Part shown: positions 60,423 to 64,000 of the stretch, one piece after another
Position numbering within the stretch: the stretch's first letter is position 1
Layout: the number at the start of each line of letters is the position of its first letter
NCBI RefSeq assembly: GCF_016907435.1
Contig: NZ_JAFBBZ010000001.1
Span: forward strand, 372,001 to 436,000
Source: Nocardioides salarius
GTDB lineage: Bacteria; Actinomycetota; Actinomycetes; Propionibacteriales; Nocardioidaceae
Direction of reading: 5' to 3'
Length of the DNA: 64,000 bases
Notes under the pieces: model-generated
Told to the model about the DNA's origin: nothing
The model's input: only the letters and a program-made list of their open reading frames with translations
Databases searched by the model: none
Translations under genes and position numbers: made by a program

Positions 60423-63400
60423 GTGACGATGACCGATCTCGGCGCCCACCCCGCGCCGCTCCAGACCCCTCCGCCCACCGACCCGCCGGCGCAGCGACGA
60501 CCCGTCGACTGGCGCCGGATGCGCAGCCCGTGGGCGGTGCTCGCCCTGCTCGGCTCGCTGCTCGGCGCCATCGGCACCGCGGCCGGCTCGGCCGTCGCCG
60601 GCCGCCTGGCCGAGGACGCCAGCGTCGCCCTGGTCTGGCTGCTGGCGCTGTGCGTGGTCGGCGCCGCGGTGCTCGACTCGCTCGGTCGCACCGTCTGGGC
60701 CGGCGTCACCGACCGCGCCGAGGGCCAGCTGCGCGCCGACCTCCTCGACGCCGCGATGCTGCAGCCGCTGGCCGCGCTCGACGAGCAGGCGGTCGGCGAG
60801 GTGCTCGACCGGGTCGACGACGACACCCACGAGGTCGGCTCGCTGCTGCGCCAGAGCGTGTGGATGGCCATCCGCACGCTGCTGGCCTCCGGGCCGCTGT
60901 GGCTGGTCGCGGGGCTCACCTGGTGGCCGGCGTTCATCCTGTTCCCGCTGGCCGGGGTCGCCGCGGTCGCGGTCGTGCGCCCGCTGCTGCCGCAGATCTC
61001 CGAGCGCAAGGTCGTCGAGGAGATCGCCTGGACCGACCACGCGGCCGCCATGGAGGAGGGCGTCGCCGCCCGCGACGACCTGCGCACCTCCCTGGGCCAG
61101 GCCCACCTCGTACGCCGCTGCACCGAGCTCGCCGCGACGGTGCACGCGCGCTTCGCCGAGGTCCTGCAGCTGGAGAGCCAGGTCGGGCGGCGCACCGGCA
61201 CGCTGCTGCACGGCATGCTCGCCGGCACCGCCGTCGTCGGGGTCGCCCTGGTGCTCGGCGACCGGCTCGGCACCGCCGCGCTGGTCACGCTGTTCCTGGT
61301 CACCACCACCTTCGTGGGCCAGGTCGACCAGCTGGCCCGCCAGCTGCCCGACCTGCAGGCCGGCTTCGGCGCGGTGCTGCGCCTGCGCCAGCTAATGGGC
61401 GCCGAGGCCGAGCCCACCGGCGGCGAGCCGCTGCCCACCGGACCGCTCGACCTCGAGCTGCGCGACCTGCACTTCTCCTACGGCACCGGGCCGTTCGCGC
61501 TGCAGGGCGTCGAGCTGAGGGTGCCCGCGGGCACCACCTGCGCGCTCGTGGGCCGCACCGGCTCGGGCAAGTCGACGCTCGCCTCGCTGGTCTCCCGCGC
61601 CGTCGACCCCGAGCCGGGCAGCGTGCTGCTGGGCGGGCGCGACGTGCTCGACCTCGACCTGCAGGCGCTGCGCAGCGCGGTCGGGGTGGTCACCCAGCGC
61701 ACCGAGATCCTGGCCGGCACCCTCGCCGAGAACATCGCGCTCTTCGCCGGCGGCTCGCGCGCGGCCGTCGAGGGCGCCGTCGCCGAGCTCGGTCTCGACA
61801 GCTGGGTCTCCGGCCTGCCCCGGGGCCTCGACACCCCGCTCGGGCCGGGCGGCACGACCCTGTCGTCCGGCGAGGAGCAGCTGGTCGCCTTCGCCCGGCT
61901 GCTGGTGCGCGACGTGCGCGTGGTGGTGCTCGACGAGGCCACCGCCCGGATGGACCCCGTGACCGAGGCCCGCGTCGTGCGCGCCGCCGACCGGCTGCTC
62001 GCCGGCCGCACCGGCCTGCTGGTGGCCCACCGCCTGGGCACCACCGAGCGGGCCGCGCAGGTGGCCGTGCTCGAGGCCGGCCGGGTGGTGCAGCAGGGGC
62101 CGCGCGCCGCGCTCGCCCGCGAGAGCGGGGCGTTCCGCGACCTGCTCGAGGCCTCCGCGCACGAGCAGTCGCACGAGCACGACCACGACGACACCCACGC
62201 CGCGGCACACCAGGCCGCGCGCGACGCCGACCTCGGCAGCACGCGGCGTACGGGCGAGGCGCCGGCGCAGCCGACCCTGCGCGCGCTGCCCAGCCTGACC
62301 CGCACCGTGTGGAACGCGCTGCTGGTCGAGCCCCGGTGGGGCCTGCTGGGCGCGCTGCTCTTCACCTTCTCGGCCACCACGGGCGCCTTCGGCGCGGTCA
62401 CCGGCTGGATCTGGGGCCTGCTGGTCGAGGACCTGCAGCAGGGCGGGCGCCCGTGGGGCCTCGTCGGCGCGCTGGTCGTCTCGCTGATGGTCGCGCCGCT
62501 GCTGCTGGCGTGGGCCTTCAAGGTCTACCCGCGCTGGTGGATCGCGGTGATGCTGCGGGTGCGCGCCACGGTGCTGCAGGGCCAGACCGAGCAGCAGCGG
62601 CTCGTCCGGACCCCGCCGGGCGAGGTGGTGGCCCGGGCGATGGACGCCGACCGGCTCGCCCGGTACGCCGACCGGTGGGTCGACTTCGTCAACGGCCTGG
62701 TCATCGTGGCGCTGACCTCGGTGCTGGCCCGCAGCCTGCTCGCCGGCGCGGTGCTGCTCGCGGTGATGGTCACCTCGGCCCTGGCCTCCTCGCTCGGGCG
62801 CCGGGTCGCCGGCCGCTCGGCCGCGGCCTCGTCCGCGGCCCGCGCGCGCTTCGGCCGCTCGCTGGTCTCGGCGCTGGAGTCGGTGCGCACCGTCAAGCTC
62901 GCCGCCGCGACCCCCGACGTCCACCAGCACCTGCGCGACGTCGACCACGGTCGCGTCGAGGCGGCGGTCAAGGAGCACCGGGTGCAGGCGCTGCTCGACG
63001 GCGTGCCGATCGTGATGGTCCAGCTGGGCTTCGTGGCCGCCTGGGCGGTCTACGTCGCCGGCGGCTGGGGGCTGGCCACCGCACTGCTGGTCGGCAACGC
63101 CGTCGCCGGCTTCGACTGGTTCGGCCGGGTCGCGGGCTCGGTGGTGACCGAGGCCCCGGGCACCCGGGCGTGGCTGCACGAGACCAGCCGCCTGGCCGGC
63201 GGTGGCGACCTGATGGCCGAGCCGCCCGGCGTCGACCTGGTCGCCGGGGACTCCCCCGCGCCGGCCGTGCCCGCCCGGGAGGCGCTGCGCACCCTCGAGG
63301 TGCGTGGCCTCAGCGCGGTGCACGACGACGGCACGGTCGGTGCCCACGGCATCGACCTGCGCGTCGAGCGCGGCGAGCTGGTGCTGCTGCTGGGCCAGGT

Positions 63401-63968
63401 CGGCTCCGGCAAGTCCAGCCTGCTCTCCGCGCTCGCCGGGCTGGTGACCACGCGCGGCGAGGTGCGCTGGAACGACCGGGTGCTCGCCGACCCCGAGACC
63501 GAGCTGCGCCCCGGCCGGGTCGCCCACGTGGCCCAGGGGCCGCGGGTGCTCTCGGGCACCTTCCGCGACAACATCCGCCTCGACCACCCCGACCGGCAGG
63601 TCGAGCCGGCGGTCGCCGGCGCCCGTCTGGAGCGCGACGTGGCCGAGGCCGGGGGCGCCGACTCCCTGGTCGGGCACCGCGGCGTACGGCTGTCGGGTGG
63701 GCAGGTGCAGCGGGTGGCCCTGGCGCGCGCGCTGGCCTGCGACGCGGAGGTGCTGCTGGCCGACGACGTCTCCTCGGCGCTCGACGCCGCCACCGAGATC
63801 GAGCTGTGGGAGTCGCTGCGCGAGCGCGGCACGACGGTCATCGGCGCCACCTCCAAGACCGCCGCCCTGGCCCGCGCCGACCGGGTCGTGGTGCTGGTCG
63901 ACGGCACCGTGGCCGCCACCGGGCCGTGGTCGCAGCTGGCCCCCCGCTGGCGCCACCTCGCCGGCTGA
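60423..63968 (+). CDS. Fused two-half ABC exporter (TMD-NBD-TMD-NBD)
   Basis: This 1181-residue protein contains two complete half exporters. Half one: membrane domain about 35-310, Walker A GRTGSGKST (about 377), signature-like LSSGEEQL, Walker B VVVLDEATARMD. A His/Glu/Asp-rich linker (about 578-600) contains AHEQSHEHDHDDTHAAAH. Half two: membrane domain about 630-920, Walker A GQVGSGKSS (about 991), canonical LSGGQVQRVALARAL, Walker B VLLADDVSSALD with Asp in place of the catalytic Glu. One ATP site is therefore normal and one degenerate, as in asymmetric exporters. The substrate is unknown. Confidence 0.92.
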   Translation: MTMTDLGAHPAPLQTPPPTDPPAQRRPVDWRRMRSPWAVLALLGSLLGAIGTAAGSAVAGRLAEDASVALVWLLALCVVGAAVLDSLGRTVWAGVTDRAEGQLRADLLDAAMLQPLAALDEQAVGEVLDRVDDDTHEVGSLLRQSVWMAIRTLLASGPLWLVAGLTWWPAFILFPLAGVAAVAVVRPLLPQISERKVVEEIAWTDHAAAMEEGVAARDDLRTSLGQAHLVRRCTELAATVHARFAEVLQLESQVGRRTGTLLHGMLAGTAVVGVALVLGDRLGTAALVTLFLVTTTFVGQVDQLARQLPDLQAGFGAVLRLRQLMGAEAEPTGGEPLPTGPLDLELRDLHFSYGTGPFALQGVELRVPAGTTCALVGRTGSGKSTLASLVSRAVDPEPGSVLLGGRDVLDLDLQALRSAVGVVTQRTEILAGTLAENIALFAGGSRAAVEGAVAELGLDSWVSGLPRGLDTPLGPGGTTLSSGEEQLVAFARLLVRDVRVVVLDEATARMDPVTEARVVRAADRLLAGRTGLLVAHRLGTTERAAQVAVLEAGRVVQQGPRAALARESGAFRDLLEASAHEQSHEHDHDDTHAAAHQAARDADLGSTRRTGEAPAQPTLRALPSLTRTVWNALLVEPRWGLLGALLFTFSATTGAFGAVTGWIWGLLVEDLQQGGRPWGLVGALVVSLMVAPLLLAWAFKVYPRWWIAVMLRVRATVLQGQTEQQRLVRTPPGEVVARAMDADRLARYADRWVDFVNGLVIVALTSVLARSLLAGAVLLAVMVTSALASSLGRRVAGRSAAASSAARARFGRSLVSALESVRTVKLAAATPDVHQHLRDVDHGRVEAAVKEHRVQALLDGVPIVMVQLGFVAAWAVYVAGGWGLATALLVGNAVAGFDWFGRVAGSVVTEAPGTRAWLHETSRLAGGGDLMAEPPGVDLVAGDSPAPAVPAREALRTLEVRGLSAVHDDGTVGAHGIDLRVERGELVLLLGQVGSGKSSLLSALAGLVTTRGEVRWNDRVLADPETELRPGRVAHVAQGPRVLSGTFRDNIRLDHPDRQVEPAVAGARLERDVAEAGGADSLVGHRGVRLSGGQVQRVALARALACDAEVLLADDVSSALDAATEIELWESLRERGTTVIGATSKTAALARADRVVVLVDGTVAATGPWSQLAPRWRHLAG

Positions 63969-63975
63969 CCCCCTC

Positions 63976-64000
63976 GCCGACCCGGCCCGAACTTCGCGCT
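63976..64000. repeat. Copy of the gene-end repeat at window edge
   Basis: CGCCGACCCGGCCCGAACTT and the following bases are the reverse complement of the unit at 12187-12240. It begins eight bases past the ABC exporter stop and is cut by the window edge. Confidence 0.55.

Noticed and set aside
1..64000. tRNA, rRNA or riboswitch genes
   Set aside because: I scanned the intergenic spaces and found no TTCGA-type T-loop with matching cloverleaf arms and no recognisable riboswitch core. A short or unusual RNA could be missed by eye.

Overview
The window is high-GC DNA from an actinobacterium, most likely Nocardioides or a close relative in the Nocardioidaceae. The evidence is GTG/TTG starts, ATGA/GTGA overlaps, TANNNT -10 boxes placed 6-7 bases before the start codon, a LexA box of mycobacterial type, and the actinobacterial core order recX-recA, pgsA-rimO-ftsK, rnj-dapA and dfrA-thyA. 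I see no tRNA, rRNA, CRISPR array, integrase or transposase. The only mobile-type gene is a DUF222/HNH (13E12-repeat) endonuclease at 31.5-32.8 kb.

Layout. 0-3.1 kb: assimilatory sulfate reduction (partial sulfite reductase, small Zn ribbon, cysH, sirohydrochlorin chelatase). 3.1-5.2 kb: PPK2, HipA-like kinase and DUF3037 operon. 5.2-6.9 kb: recX and recA, with LexA and PafBC-type promoter elements. 7.1-14.1 kb: a two-armed cluster (MTA phosphorylase, zinc-knuckle epimerase, DUF2064 protein, GT2, GT-C-like membrane protein, methyltransferase, membrane molybdoenzyme, small membrane protein). It closely resembles the mycobacterial methylthioxylose-cap locus and is the best candidate here for an undescribed pathway. 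14.1-18.2 kb: MFS exporter, DUF3046 and a three-gene ABC exporter. 18.3-24.4 kb: GNAT, then lhr and nei2 behind a DNA-damage-type promoter. 24.3-28.2 kb: secreted M12B-like metalloprotease. 28.4-31.1 kb: cinA-clgR and a GH15 enzyme. 31.1-33.0 kb: repeats and the HNH gene. 33.0-38.2 kb: secreted nuclease and secreted 5'-nucleotidase. 38.4-45.1 kb: ftsK, RodZ-like gene, rimO, pgsA. 45.4-51.8 kb: rnj, dapA, LLM oxidoreductase, NUDIX, dfrA, thyA, PhzF. 51.9-54.8 kb: sigma-like/propeller membrane protein, small protein, gcvT. 54.9-64 kb: pepA, a small conserved protein, lpd, sucB and a fused ABC exporter.

How the genes work together. Sulfate is reduced to sulfide next to a cluster that would reuse the methylthio group of methylthioadenosine on a surface glycan. 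RecA, RecX, Lhr and Nei2 form a DNA-damage set with recognisable promoters. The secreted nuclease and nucleotidase share a C-terminal Ig-like domain and together would release phosphate and nucleosides from extracellular DNA. Several intergenic spaces hold dispersed repeats of at least three families.
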